DNA of 18,430 nucleotides, from positions 1-18,430 of the forward strand of contig JAHEOG010000209.1 in the NCBI GenBank assembly GCA_018609925.1, written 5' to 3'. The notes under the pieces were generated by a model. That model saw only the letters and a program-made list of their open reading frames with translations, made no database searches and had not been told where the DNA came from. The translations under genes were made by a program, and so were the position numbers. The DNA is from Gammaproteobacteria bacterium. Lineage in GTDB: Bacteria > Pseudomonadota > Gammaproteobacteria > Thiohalorhabdales > Thiohalorhabdaceae. Positions within the stretch are counted from its first letter, which is position 1, and each line of letters opens with the position of its first letter. Positions 7,105-14,466 of this stretch are shown in pieces.

Positions 7105-9319
7105 GGGCCGCTTGCTCGGGCTGATCGGCTGGGGCGTGAGGAGCGGCCGGGAGCCAGATGCGGACCCAGGCGCCCCCCTCTGGGGAATTCTCCGCCTGGA
7201 TCCGCCCACCATGCTCTTCCACGATCTTGCGCACGATGGCCAGTCCCAGACCCGAGCCCTGCTGGTTGGTGCTCACGTACGGATCGAAGATGCGGTCTAG
7301 GAGCTCGGCGGGGAACCCGGGGCCATCGTCGGCGACCTCCAGGTACAGACCTTGGCATTCCGGGTCGCTGCACCCGGTGGTGATCCGGATCCGGCCGGGC
7401 TCGGACGCTTGCTCCACCGCGGTCTGGGCATTGCGGATCAGATTCCCAAGCACCTGGGCCATGCGGGAATGGTCGAGAAGCGCCGGAGGCAGGCCCTCGG
7501 CCAGATCCGTCTCGATCCGGGCCCTGCCCTGCTCTTGATAGAGGGCGACCGTTTCCTCGACCAGGTCGTTGAGCCCTTCCTGGACCAGTTCGGTCCCCGG
7601 GTGGCGGGCGTATTCGGCGAAGGTATTGACCATGTCCCGAAGGCTTTCCACCTGCTGGATTATGGTGGTGGTGGCGCGATCCAGGGCGTCCCCCTCCGGA
7701 CCCAACCGATCCAGGTACTTGCGCCGAAGGCGCTCCGCCGAAAGCTGGATGGGCGTCAGCGGGTTCTTGATCTCGTGCGCCAAGCGCCGGGCCACCTCGC
7801 CCCAAGCGGAGGCCCGCTGGGCGCGGGAGAGCTCGGTGATGTCGTCGAAGACCACGACAAACCCGGAGATCTCCGCACCCTCCCCGGGACGAAGGGGCGC
7901 ACCCCGCAGCAAGAGGGTCACCGTTCCCCGCTGGATCCCGGGAAGCTCTACCTGCTCGGCGGTCACCGAGTGGGGCCGGGCCCGGAGGCGGCTTAGGAAA
8001 TCGGAGAGGGGCTGGAGCTGGGGATGCTCAGCTACGACCCCATCCAGATCCTTGCCAACGAAGGCGGTTTCGGCAAGGGCCAGGATCTCCCGGGCCGCAG
8101 GGTTTACGGTATCGATTCCGCCACGGGTGTCCAGGGTCACCACACCGGCGGTCAGGCTGTCCAGGATCGTCTGCAGATAGGCCCGTCGGGCCTGGACCTC
8201 CGAGTGGGATGCGCGAATCTCCTCCTGGGCAGAGGCTAGCCTGCGGGTCATGGTATTGAAGGATCGCACCAAGACCCCTAATTCATCGCTGCTTGGCACG
8301 GGGATCTGATGGCCGTACTCGCCACGGGCCACGGCGCGGGTCCCGCGCGCCAGCTCCCGGATAGGCGAGGAGATCCGGTCGGCAAGGCGGAAAGAAAGCC
8401 AGATGGCGACGAAGACCGTGAGCACCAGGATCAGGGTCAGGGTCAGGAGGAAGCTCGTCTTCACCGGGCCCCGCTCCAGCTGCAGTCGACGATAGGTTTC
8501 CGCCGCCTGCTGAATGCTTTCCGATCGCCGGGCCACACTGGCCGAAATGGTTTCCTCCACACGCAGTATCCGGTCCTCGGCCACAGGACGGTCCACCGGG
8601 ACATAGGCGAGGACCCGCCACGGCTGTTCCTGTTGGCCGGGAACCAACAGGCTAAAGGCTTGGCCCCCGGAAGCCTGGAGTAGCTCCTTCCGGGAAGGGG
8701 CCCGGGGGAAATCCGCGGAGGGCTCGCTGGAGCTGGAGCCCACCAGGGTCCCGTTGGGCTTGAACAAGGCCAGGGCCGCCAGGTCCCGCTCGCGCCGTAG
8801 CCGCGACAAGACCAGCGAGGAGACCTCCAGATCCTGGCCAGCCAGCTCCCCCGCGATTTTCCGGCCCTTGGTCAGGACCGTCTGCCTACGCCGATCCAGG
8901 TGTAGCTGGGCCATTTCCAGGGCCTCATCTAAGGCGCTCTCCACCTCTACTTGGAACCAGCTTTCCACGCTGCGCTGGATGAATTGGAAGGAAAAGAAGA
9001 ACAGGATCGCCGCGGGCACCAGGGCAAAGACCACGAAGAGCCCGAGAAGCCGGGTAGTCAGCCGGGCCCCGAGGGCCTCTTTGCGGCGGGCGGAGATCAG
9101 CCGGGCGAGATTGGTCAGGATTACGGCGGCCAGCACCAACAGCGCGGCCAGGTCGGCAAACAAAAGGATCAGGAAGGACTCGCCCAGAAGGGAGCCACGC
9201 TCCAAGGCCCGCGAGGTCAGCACCAGCGAGACCAATAGGCCCACCACCAGAAGGCCCATCGCCCAGCGACTAGGGGCGGAGAAGCGCCCCCTCAAGGTTC
9301 CAGGGGTTGGTAGCGCCAA
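7097..9319 (-). CDS. ntrY: Sensor histidine kinase NtrY
   Basis: Membrane sensor kinase of up to 740 residues that phosphorylates NtrX. Hydrophobic helices lie near 21-37, 45-70 and 88-112, and another near 290-310, flanking an extracytoplasmic region. A HAMP domain follows (SSPIRELARGTRAVARGEY), then a PAS-like region (about 370-480). The HisKA box is RLAHEIKNPLTP with His at about 515. The ATPase boxes are NLIRNAQTAVEQ (N), DDGPGFP (G1) and STNQQGSGLGLAIV (G2). A Cys-rich insert, GCSDPECQG, sits in the ATPase domain. The start is unsettled. TTG at 9319 gives the full length and overlaps the DUF4390 gene by 28 bp; TTG at 9295 gives a tidy TTGA overlap with its stop; ATG at 9259 lies directly before the first helix. 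No strong ribosome-binding site decides between them. Confidence 0.95.
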   Translation of the reverse strand: MALPTPGTLRGRFSAPSRWAMGLLVVGLLVSLVLTSRALERGSLLGESFLILLFADLAALLVLAAVILTNLARLISARRKEALGARLTTRLLGLFVVFALVPAAILFFFSFQFIQRSVESWFQVEVESALDEALEMAQLHLDRRRQTVLTKGRKIAGELAGQDLEVSSLVLSRLRRERDLAALALFKPNGTLVGSSSSEPSADFPRAPSRKELLQASGGQAFSLLVPGQQEQPWRVLAYVPVDRPVAEDRILRVEETISASVARRSESIQQAAETYRRLQLERGPVKTSFLLTLTLILVLTVFVAIWLSFRLADRISSPIRELARGTRAVARGEYGHQIPVPSSDELGVLVRSFNTMTRRLASAQEEIRASHSEVQARRAYLQTILDSLTAGVVTLDTRGGIDTVNPAAREILALAETAFVGKDLDGVVAEHPQLQPLSDFLSRLRARPHSVTAEQVELPGIQRGTVTLLLRGAPLRPGEGAEISGFVVVFDDITELSRAQRASAWGEVARRLAHEIKNPLTPIQLSAERLRRKYLDRLGPEGDALDRATTTIIQQVESLRDMVNTFAEYARHPGTELVQEGLNDLVEETVALYQEQGRARIETDLAEGLPPALLDHSRMAQVLGNLIRNAQTAVEQASEPGRIRITTGCSDPECQGLYLEVADDGPGFPAELLDRIFDPYVSTNQQGSGLGLAIVRKIVEEHGGRIQAENSPEGGAWVRIWLPAAPHAPADQPEQAAHD

Positions 9320-9861
9320 TCGCTCGCGCCTTTAAAGAGACGCCCGAACACCGCCAGCATGCGGGCGGGAAGGCTTAGCTGCTCCCGACTGGCCCGAACC
9401 CGGGCCCCGAGGTAGTAGGCCTCTCCTGCCTTCAACCGATCCGTCCCGGCGACGGGAATGGCACCGGTCTTTCGAACTAGCTCCCGGGCCTCTTCCCACT
9501 CTCGGGTGAAATACCGGTCGCCTTCTTCCCAGTCGATGACCCGGTACTGGTTGGTCAAGCGATTATAATAGACCTCCCGTTTGACCCGCGTAGTGGCCAC
9601 CTCCTCGTCGTTCCACCAACCCCGTTCACGGAACACCCGCAGGGTTACGGTGAAATCGATGGGGACCCCCTCGTGGACCTCCCGATAGGGCTCCTTCTGC
9701 CACGGGACCTTCCAGGTCACCTGAGCACTCCACTGTCCCCCCGGGGAAGGGCTAACTTGGAGCTGGCTAACCGTTAGCCCCTCGGCCCGAACCTCAAAGG
9801 GGGGTCCGATCAGGGCAACCAGAGCGAGCCCCAAGCCAAAGAGTCGCCTCACGGTCGCCAT
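9292..9861 (-). CDS. DUF4390 family exported protein
   Basis: A 189-residue protein with a signal peptide: MATVRRLFGLGLALVALIG, with likely cleavage after EVRA near residue 26, so probably periplasmic. The mature part is rich in aromatic and charged residues (FTVTLRVFRERGWWNDEEVA, YYNRLTNQYRVIDW). This fits the DUF4390 family, which in many proteobacteria is encoded between rsmB and ntrY, exactly the position here. There is no catalytic signature. Its conserved place before a membrane sensor kinase suggests a role linked to NtrY sensing, but that is inference from context. It overlaps the preceding small gene by 13 bp and the following ntrY start region, so expression is probably coupled. Function unknown. 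Confidence 0.88.
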   Translation of the reverse strand: MATVRRLFGLGLALVALIGPPFEVRAEGLTVSQLQVSPSPGGQWSAQVTWKVPWQKEPYREVHEGVPIDFTVTLRVFRERGWWNDEEVATTRVKREVYYNRLTNQYRVIDWEEGDRYFTREWEEARELVRKTGAIPVAGTDRLKAGEAYYLGARVRASREQLSLPARMLAVFGRLFKGASDWRYQPLEP

Positions 9862-10421
9862 GCCGCCAATCGGGCCTCCGGATCGGACCCTTCCAGTCGC
9901 TCTCCGGGCAGGACGAGGCGATCCCCCCCGAAGGCCTCGGGAGGAGCCGGGGCCTCTTCCCGGCCAATGGTTACAGAGCGCTCACACCCGGCCGGGACAC
10001 CCGTCAGCTTCGCCCGGTCCTCGACGGACGTGCCTGCGTGGACACGCGCGGATCCCGGATCCGGGGGACCTGCGGAAGCAGGCCAGGTCGCCCCGATACC
10101 TCGATCGGACAGGGCTCGCCGGAGATCTTTCGGTGCCGGATGGAAGGGGACAAGCCAGTCCAGGCCCGTCTCCGCGATCAGGGAGGCCCATTTGGGGTTT
10201 GGGTGCACCCCGGGGGGACAATGGAGCTCCAGGGGCAGAGGAGTGACACGCCGGAGGGTGACCAGGAGCACCGGTATTACCGGATCTTCGGGAAGACCGT
10301 CCAGCGCCAGGCCATCGACGCCCGCCTCGGTCATCTGCTGGGCCCAGGTGGCCAGATCCCCCAGGCGATCCGCCGGGGCGGCGACCGCCACGGTTTGGGC
10401 GAACGGGCGGGACGGGCTCAT
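9849..10421 (-). CDS. Degenerate ribulose-phosphate 3-epimerase-like protein
   Basis: A 190-residue protein whose ATG overlaps the rsmB stop by one base (TGATG) and whose end overlaps the DUF4390 gene by 13 bp, so it is embedded in the operon. Its order of motifs follows the TIM-barrel enzyme Rpe: RLGDLATWAQQMTEAGVDGL, LELHCP (as in DVHLM), LVPFHPAP (as in TFHPE) and GGDRLVLPGERLEG (as in GADMFVAGSAIF). Asp41, His67 and His94 are kept. The first metal His and the second catalytic Asp of the usual VDGG are not, and the segment around the NPGFGGQ loop appears missing. It is about 35 residues shorter than Rpe. Probably not an active epimerase; it may be a relic, a regulator or a distantly related TIM-barrel protein. 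The coding frame is firm from its coupling and intactness; the family call is by eye. The frame extends upstream to 10802, but that part lies inside rsmB. Confidence 0.65.
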   Translation of the reverse strand: MSPSRPFAQTVAVAAPADRLGDLATWAQQMTEAGVDGLALDGLPEDPVIPVLLVTLRRVTPLPLELHCPPGVHPNPKWASLIAETGLDWLVPFHPAPKDLRRALSDRGIGATWPASAGPPDPGSARVHAGTSVEDRAKLTGVPAGCERSVTIGREEAPAPPEAFGGDRLVLPGERLEGSDPEARLAAWRP

Positions 10422-11761
10422 CAGGACCCCTCCTTCAGCAACCGGGCAAAGAAGAACCCGTCCATGCCGTGCTCCCCCGGAAGGATCTGGCGACCCGGTC
10501 CATAGGGGAACCCCCACTTTTCCGGAAGCGCCTCGCCGGCGGCCTCGGGGTGGCGATCCTGGAGGGCCGACACCCGCTCCGCGTTCTCCTCGGGGAGGAT
10601 CGAGCAGGTGACATAGAGCAGACGGCCGCCTTTCCGCAACAGGGGCCAAAGGCCTTCCAGAAGGGCGTCCTGGCGGCGGGTCATGGTGGCCAGATCCCCT
10701 TCCCGGCGCAGGTACTTGATGTCGGGATGGCGCCGGATTACCCCCGTACCCGAGCAGGGCGCATCCACCAGTATGCGGTCGAAAGGCTGGCCGTCCCACC
10801 ACTCCACGGGCCGGGAGGCATCCCCCGCCATCACCCGGGCGGGCTCCAGCCCTTGCCGGTTCAGTGTCTCGCGGATCCGGTCCAAGCGCTGGGGGTCCTG
10901 CTCCAAGGCTACGATCTCCGCCTCGGGAGCCAGATCGAGGAGGTGGGCCAGCTTCCCGCCCGGGGCGCTACAGGCATCCAGGATCCGTTCGCCCGCGCGG
11001 GGGGACAACAGCGGGGCGGCGAGCTGGGCAGCCCCATCCTGCACCGTAACCCGCCCCTGGGCGAACCCGGGCAGGCTAGGGACGGGCCGGAACTGGGCCA
11101 GACGGACCGCCGAAGGCACCTCAGGCACACAATCCGCCTCGATGCCGGCCTCCGCCAGCTCCTGGACATAGGCTGGCAGGTCGCCACGAACGCGAAGGGT
11201 CAGGGGAGGGGGGCCGTTGTTGGCAGTCAGGACCCTCTCCCAGTGCTTGGGATAGGCCTTCTGAAACCGAGCCACCAGCCACTGGGGGTGCGAGGTTCGG
11301 GTGGCGGGCCCCCGTCGGTCCACCTTGGCAAGGCGGTCGGCGCTTTCCCGCGCGAACCGCCGCAGGACCCCGTTCACCAGACGCCGGGCCCAGCGCTTGT
11401 TTCCGGGCAAGGCCCCGACGGTGGCGGAAACCGCCGCATATTGGGGAATCCCGGTATTCGCCAGCTGATACAGCCCCACCAGTAGGACCGAACGGACCTG
11501 GACCTCCCGGCGGGGAAGGGGACGATCCAGGAGGTCATCCAGCAAGGGCTCCAGGCGAAGGCCCCAGCGGACGGTGCCAGTTGCCAGATCCCGCAGAAGG
11601 GCCCGATTGGACCGCTCCAAGCCTTCGTAGGAGAGGGCCTCCTCGAGGCGCCGCCCGTTGCTTAGGACCCCCTGGACCGCCTCAGCGGCGCGCGCCCGCA
11701 CCAGCGCGCCCCGTTCCGAGCCGGACGGGGCCCGGGCGGCGCGGTTCGGGGGGGCGCTCAA
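10421..11761 (-). CDS. rsmB: 16S rRNA (cytosine-967-C5) methyltransferase RsmB
   Basis: Cytoplasmic SAM-dependent enzyme that methylates C967 of 16S rRNA. The N-terminal NusB-like RNA-binding domain occupies about 17-150 (ALVRARAAEAVQGVLSN, LLVGLYQLANTGIPQYAAV). The catalytic Rossmann domain follows, with the SAM loop DACSAPGGK (262-270), acidic LEQDP, VMAGDAS, and two catalytic cysteines: VDAPCSGTG (Cys336) and VTCSILPEEN (Cys386). The 446-residue length fits the family (E. coli 429). The start is a TTG at 11761, supported by an AGGGGGA about 8 bases upstream. A downstream GTG at codon 21 is less likely. It lies 18 bp after htpX and its stop overlaps the next ATG by one base. Confidence 0.96.
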   Translation of the reverse strand: MSAPPNRAARAPSGSERGALVRARAAEAVQGVLSNGRRLEEALSYEGLERSNRALLRDLATGTVRWGLRLEPLLDDLLDRPLPRREVQVRSVLLVGLYQLANTGIPQYAAVSATVGALPGNKRWARRLVNGVLRRFARESADRLAKVDRRGPATRTSHPQWLVARFQKAYPKHWERVLTANNGPPPLTLRVRGDLPAYVQELAEAGIEADCVPEVPSAVRLAQFRPVPSLPGFAQGRVTVQDGAAQLAAPLLSPRAGERILDACSAPGGKLAHLLDLAPEAEIVALEQDPQRLDRIRETLNRQGLEPARVMAGDASRPVEWWDGQPFDRILVDAPCSGTGVIRRHPDIKYLRREGDLATMTRRQDALLEGLWPLLRKGGRLLYVTCSILPEENAERVSALQDRHPEAAGEALPEKWGFPYGPGRQILPGEHGMDGFFFARLLKEGS

Positions 11762-11779
11762 AGGACGGTCCCCCTCTCT

Positions 11780-12631
11780 CTAGGCCATGGCACGGAGGCG
11801 CCGGACGCGGTCCTGCATGGGGGGATGGGTGGCGAAAAGCTGCTGCAGATCCTTACCGGAAAGGGGATTGACGATCATCAGCTGAGCGGTGGCGGGTTGG
11901 GACTCGGCCTTTTCCATGGGACGACGGCTCGCCCCATGAGCCAGCTCCTCCAGGGCCCGAGCCAAGGCTTCGGGGTCGCCTCCGATCTCGGCACCGGCCT
12001 CGTCGGCCCCGTACTCCCGTGAGCGGGAGATGGCCATCTGGATGAGAGCGGCGGCAAGGGGGGCCAGGATCATGGCCAGCAGGATCCCCACGATCCCGAG
12101 CGGACTGCCCCCGCCTTGGCGATGGCCCCCGAACAGAAGCAGGAACTGGGCCATGCTGGCCAAGGCGGCAATGGCTCCGGCCACAGTAGCGGCAATGGTG
12201 GCAATGAGCATGTCCCGGTTGCGGACATGGGCCAGCTCATGGGCCAGCACCCCGCGCAGCTCCCGCTCGTCGAGGAGCTCCAGGAGCCCGGTGGTAACCG
12301 CCACCGCCGCGTGCTCGGGGTTGCGCCCGGTGGCGAAGGCGTTGGGCGAGTCCTCCTCCACGATGTAGACCGCTGGCAGGGGCAACCCGGCCCGCTCGGC
12401 CAGCTCCTCGACGATCGCCAGCAGGCGGGGGGCCTCCTGGCGGTCCACGGGCCGGGCCTTGTACATCCGCAGGAGCATGCGGTCCGAGTACCAATAAGAG
12501 CCCACGTTCGCCACCACGGCGAACCCGAGCGCCACTACCATGCCGATGGCGCCACCCATCAGGGCGCCCACAACCAGGAACAGGCCGGTAAGGGCCGCCA
12601 TGAACAAGGCGGTCTTCAGCCCGCTATGCAT
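11780..12631 (-). CDS. htpX: M48 family membrane zinc metalloprotease HtpX
   Basis: Inner-membrane heat-shock protease that cleaves misfolded membrane proteins, acting alongside FtsH in E. coli. Two N-terminal helices lie at about 7-25 and 29-45. The zinc motif HELAH is at 131-135, with the third ligand Glu206 in SREYGAD. Two more hydrophobic segments (about 141-168 and 177-200) lie between them. The end, LFATHPPMQDRVRRL, matches the family. At 283 residues it has the usual length. The ATG at 12631 has a strong AGGAGG-type site (GAGGAGGAGCTTGAGGC before the ATG). It sits between fmt and rsmB, which are direct neighbours in E. coli, so it is an insertion relative to that order. The 48-bp gap to fmt holds part of a hairpin. 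Confidence 0.96.
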   Translation of the reverse strand: MHSGLKTALFMAALTGLFLVVGALMGGAIGMVVALGFAVVANVGSYWYSDRMLLRMYKARPVDRQEAPRLLAIVEELAERAGLPLPAVYIVEEDSPNAFATGRNPEHAAVAVTTGLLELLDERELRGVLAHELAHVRNRDMLIATIAATVAGAIAALASMAQFLLLFGGHRQGGGSPLGIVGILLAMILAPLAAALIQMAISRSREYGADEAGAEIGGDPEALARALEELAHGASRRPMEKAESQPATAQLMIVNPLSGKDLQQLFATHPPMQDRVRRLRAMA

Positions 12632-12667
12632 GCCTCAAGCTCCTCCTCGTTGGCCAGGGACCAAGGA

Positions 12668-12692
12668 CCCCAAGGCACTCTATCCCTTGGGG
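12668..12692. promoter_or_regulatory. Perfect 8-bp inverted repeat spanning the fmt stop codon
   Basis: CCCCAAGG and CCTTGGGG flank a nine-base loop that contains the fmt stop codon (TAG on the minus strand). No T-run follows on the minus strand, so it is not a classical terminator. A hairpin over the stop could protect the upstream mRNA or delay ribosomes. The strong ribosome-binding site of htpX lies just downstream. The structure is seen; the role is inferred. Confidence 0.35.
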
Positions 12693-13654
12693 CCATCCCC
12701 TCCTTCCCCTCTTTCGGCACCCAATCGCTCCCCCGGTTGGAGGTGACCTCCCCGAACGGCGGCGTCTGCCGGCATGCGGCTCCGTGCCGCCGGCTGAACC
12801 TCCTCCAGGATCAAACCCCGGCCGTCGCCGCAGACCACCTGGGGAAGACCCTTGGGCCCGGACACCACCGTTCCGGGGGCTCCGTCCAACGCGGCCCCGG
12901 GCCAAGCTCCCCAGATGCGCAACAGGCCATCCCCGCGGGGGGTAAAGGCCACGGGCCACGGATTGAAGGCACGCACCGCGCGGTCCAGGAAGTCGCTGGG
13001 CTGGTTCCAGTCCAGCTCGGCCTCGGCCTTCCGGATCTTGGGCGCGTAACTGACCCGATCCGGGTCCTGGGGCTCGGGCTCGGCCGTCCCTGCCTTCAGC
13101 TGGTGCAGGGCCTCCATGAGTGCCGAGGCCCCCAGCTCGGCGAGGCCGTCGTGGAGCTCCCCGGCCGTCTCGCGGTCTCCAATGGTGCGCCGACGACGCA
13201 ACAGGACCGGTCCGCTATCGAGGCCTTCCGCCATCTCCAGGATCGTGATCCCCGTTTGGCCACAGCCGTCGAGGATGGCCCGGGCGATGGGGGCCGCTCC
13301 CCGATAGGCAGGCAGGAGGCTGGCGTGGACATTGACGCAGCCAAGGGGGGGGAGCGTCAGGACCTCCCGGGGAAGGATCAGGCCGTAGGCGGCGACCACC
13401 AGCAGGTCCGGGGCCCAGGCGGCCAGGGCAGCGCGGTTCTCCGGTGAGGCGAGAGAGTCCGGCTGGGTCAGGGCCACCCCGGCGTCCCGGGCCAGCTGCT
13501 TCACCGGAGAGGACCGGGGGCGGCGGCCCCTTCCCGCCGGGCGATCGGGCTGGGTCACAACGCCTACAACGGCATCGGGGCCCCGAAGCAGGGCCCGCAG
13601 ACTGGGGACCGCAAAATCGGGGGTACCGGCGAAGACAATGCGTAGGGATTCCAC
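12680..13654 (-). CDS. fmt: Methionyl-tRNA formyltransferase Fmt
   Basis: Transfers a formyl group from 10-formyltetrahydrofolate to initiator Met-tRNA, in the cytoplasm. The N-terminal catalytic domain begins LRIVFAGTPDFAVPSLRALL. It has the conserved VNVHASLLPAYRGAAPI block with Asn108 and His110, and Asp146 in EGLDSGPVL. The C-terminal domain contains WNQPSDFLDRAVRAFNPWP and a final anticodon-arm-binding beta region. At 324 residues it is slightly longer than the roughly 315 of E. coli, with a glycine- and glutamate-rich tail. The start is a GTG at 13654; no ATG lies in the right place. Downstream of def by 57 bp, the classic def-fmt pair that completes the formyl-Met cycle. Confidence 0.97.
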   Translation of the reverse strand: MESLRIVFAGTPDFAVPSLRALLRGPDAVVGVVTQPDRPAGRGRRPRSSPVKQLARDAGVALTQPDSLASPENRAALAAWAPDLLVVAAYGLILPREVLTLPPLGCVNVHASLLPAYRGAAPIARAILDGCGQTGITILEMAEGLDSGPVLLRRRRTIGDRETAGELHDGLAELGASALMEALHQLKAGTAEPEPQDPDRVSYAPKIRKAEAELDWNQPSDFLDRAVRAFNPWPVAFTPRGDGLLRIWGAWPGAALDGAPGTVVSGPKGLPQVVCGDGRGLILEEVQPAARSRMPADAAVRGGHLQPGERLGAERGEGGDGPKG

Positions 13655-13711
13655 GTCCGGGTTCGCGGCCTCCGGTAGAGCGGGCTAAGGCGAGGGAAAG
13701 GGGCCGTCCCG

Positions 13712-14224
13712 CTAGGCCGGTGCTGCTTGGAGCCGCTTCTCCTTCTCCAGCTTCTTGCGCAGGCGGTTGCGCTTGAGCCGGGAGAGGTAATCGACGAAGA
13801 GCTTGCCGTCCAGGTGATCGATCTCGTGCTGGATGCACCGGGCATCCAGATCGGAGAACCCTTCCCGGTGCTCCCCGCCGTCCCGGTCGCGATAACCGAC
13901 AGTAATCTCGGCGGCCCGGACCACCGTTTCGTAGACCCCGGGCAGGGAAAGGCACCCCTCTTCCCCCTCCTGCTGACCCCGGGCCTCGAGGATCTCCGGA
14001 TTCACCAGGGCTAGAGGCCGGTCCCGCCCCTCGCTGGTGTCCATCACGAGTAGCCGGAGCCGTCGATCCACCTGGGGCGCGGCCAGCCCGATGCCGCCCT
14101 GGCTGTACATGGTCTCCAGCATGTCGTCGATGAGCGCGCGCACTTCCCCGTCCACCGCTTCGACGGGGGTGCAAGGCTGGCGGAGGCGCTCGTCCGGGTA
14201 ATTCACGACATCCAGGATCGCCAT
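13712..14224 (-). CDS. def: Peptide deformylase
   Basis: Removes the formyl group from the N-terminus of nascent proteins, using Fe2+ or another divalent metal. All three family motifs are present: GGIGLAAPQ (43-51), EGCLSLPG (89-96, metal ligand Cys91) and QHEIDHLDG (132-140, ligands His133 and His137, catalytic Glu134). The opening MAILDVVNYPDERLR is typical. At 170 residues it matches the E. coli enzyme (169). The C-terminus is a Lys/Arg-rich helix (LKRNRLRKKLEKEKRL), also usual for type I bacterial enzymes. First gene of the leftward block, with an extended -10 promoter-like site about 45 bases upstream. Confidence 0.98.
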   Translation of the reverse strand: MAILDVVNYPDERLRQPCTPVEAVDGEVRALIDDMLETMYSQGGIGLAAPQVDRRLRLLVMDTSEGRDRPLALVNPEILEARGQQEGEEGCLSLPGVYETVVRAAEITVGYRDRDGGEHREGFSDLDARCIQHEIDHLDGKLFVDYLSRLKRNRLRKKLEKEKRLQAAPA

Positions 14225-14271
14225 GGCAGGACCTCTCGAATTTGGCGGCTTCCCAGATCAAACGGGCCAGG

Positions 14272-14280
14272 ATTGTAACA
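14272..14280 (-). promoter_or_regulatory. Extended -10 promoter element upstream of def
   Basis: The minus strand reads TGTTACAAT: the TACAAT hexamer (five of six to consensus) preceded by TGn, an extended -10. Only a weak -35 is visible about 17 bases upstream (CGGTTC region). It would place transcription start near 14265 and a leader of about 40 bases before def. The palindrome ACACGTGT (14278-14285) overlaps its upstream edge and could be an operator. Confidence 0.45.
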
Positions 14281-14300
14281 CGTGTCGGCGGGCGGAACCG

Positions 14301-14331
14301 TTGACACCCCCAGGGCCCTTTGCAAGCGTAA
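14301..14331 (+). promoter_or_regulatory. Candidate promoter -35 for the rightward operon
   Basis: A perfect TTGACA (14301-14306) points right, about 160 bases before the start of the SurA/PpiC-like gene. The -10 position holds only weak matches (AAGCGT or GCGTAA at 14324-14331), so the promoter assignment is tentative. The rest of the 14225-14466 gap shows no convincing gene: the short frames there are weakly supported and end at 14470. Confidence 0.3.
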
Positions 14332-14466
14332 GCGGGCTCAGGGAGTACCCTTATCGACCGTTCTGCCGCCGCCCAGGTTTCCGGCGGTCCCTTGGGACAC
14401 CAGGACCTCCATGCAGCGAGACCGCTTTCCAGCGACGCCGGGACCGGCCCCCTCGGGGTACCGGGC

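Noticed and set aside
10422..10802. Upstream extension of the epimerase-like frame
   Set aside because: It lies within rsmB, and the ATG at 10421 coupled to the rsmB stop is the natural start.
12116..13447. 443-codon plus-strand frame
   Set aside because: Antisense to htpX and fmt, both with full catalytic motifs.
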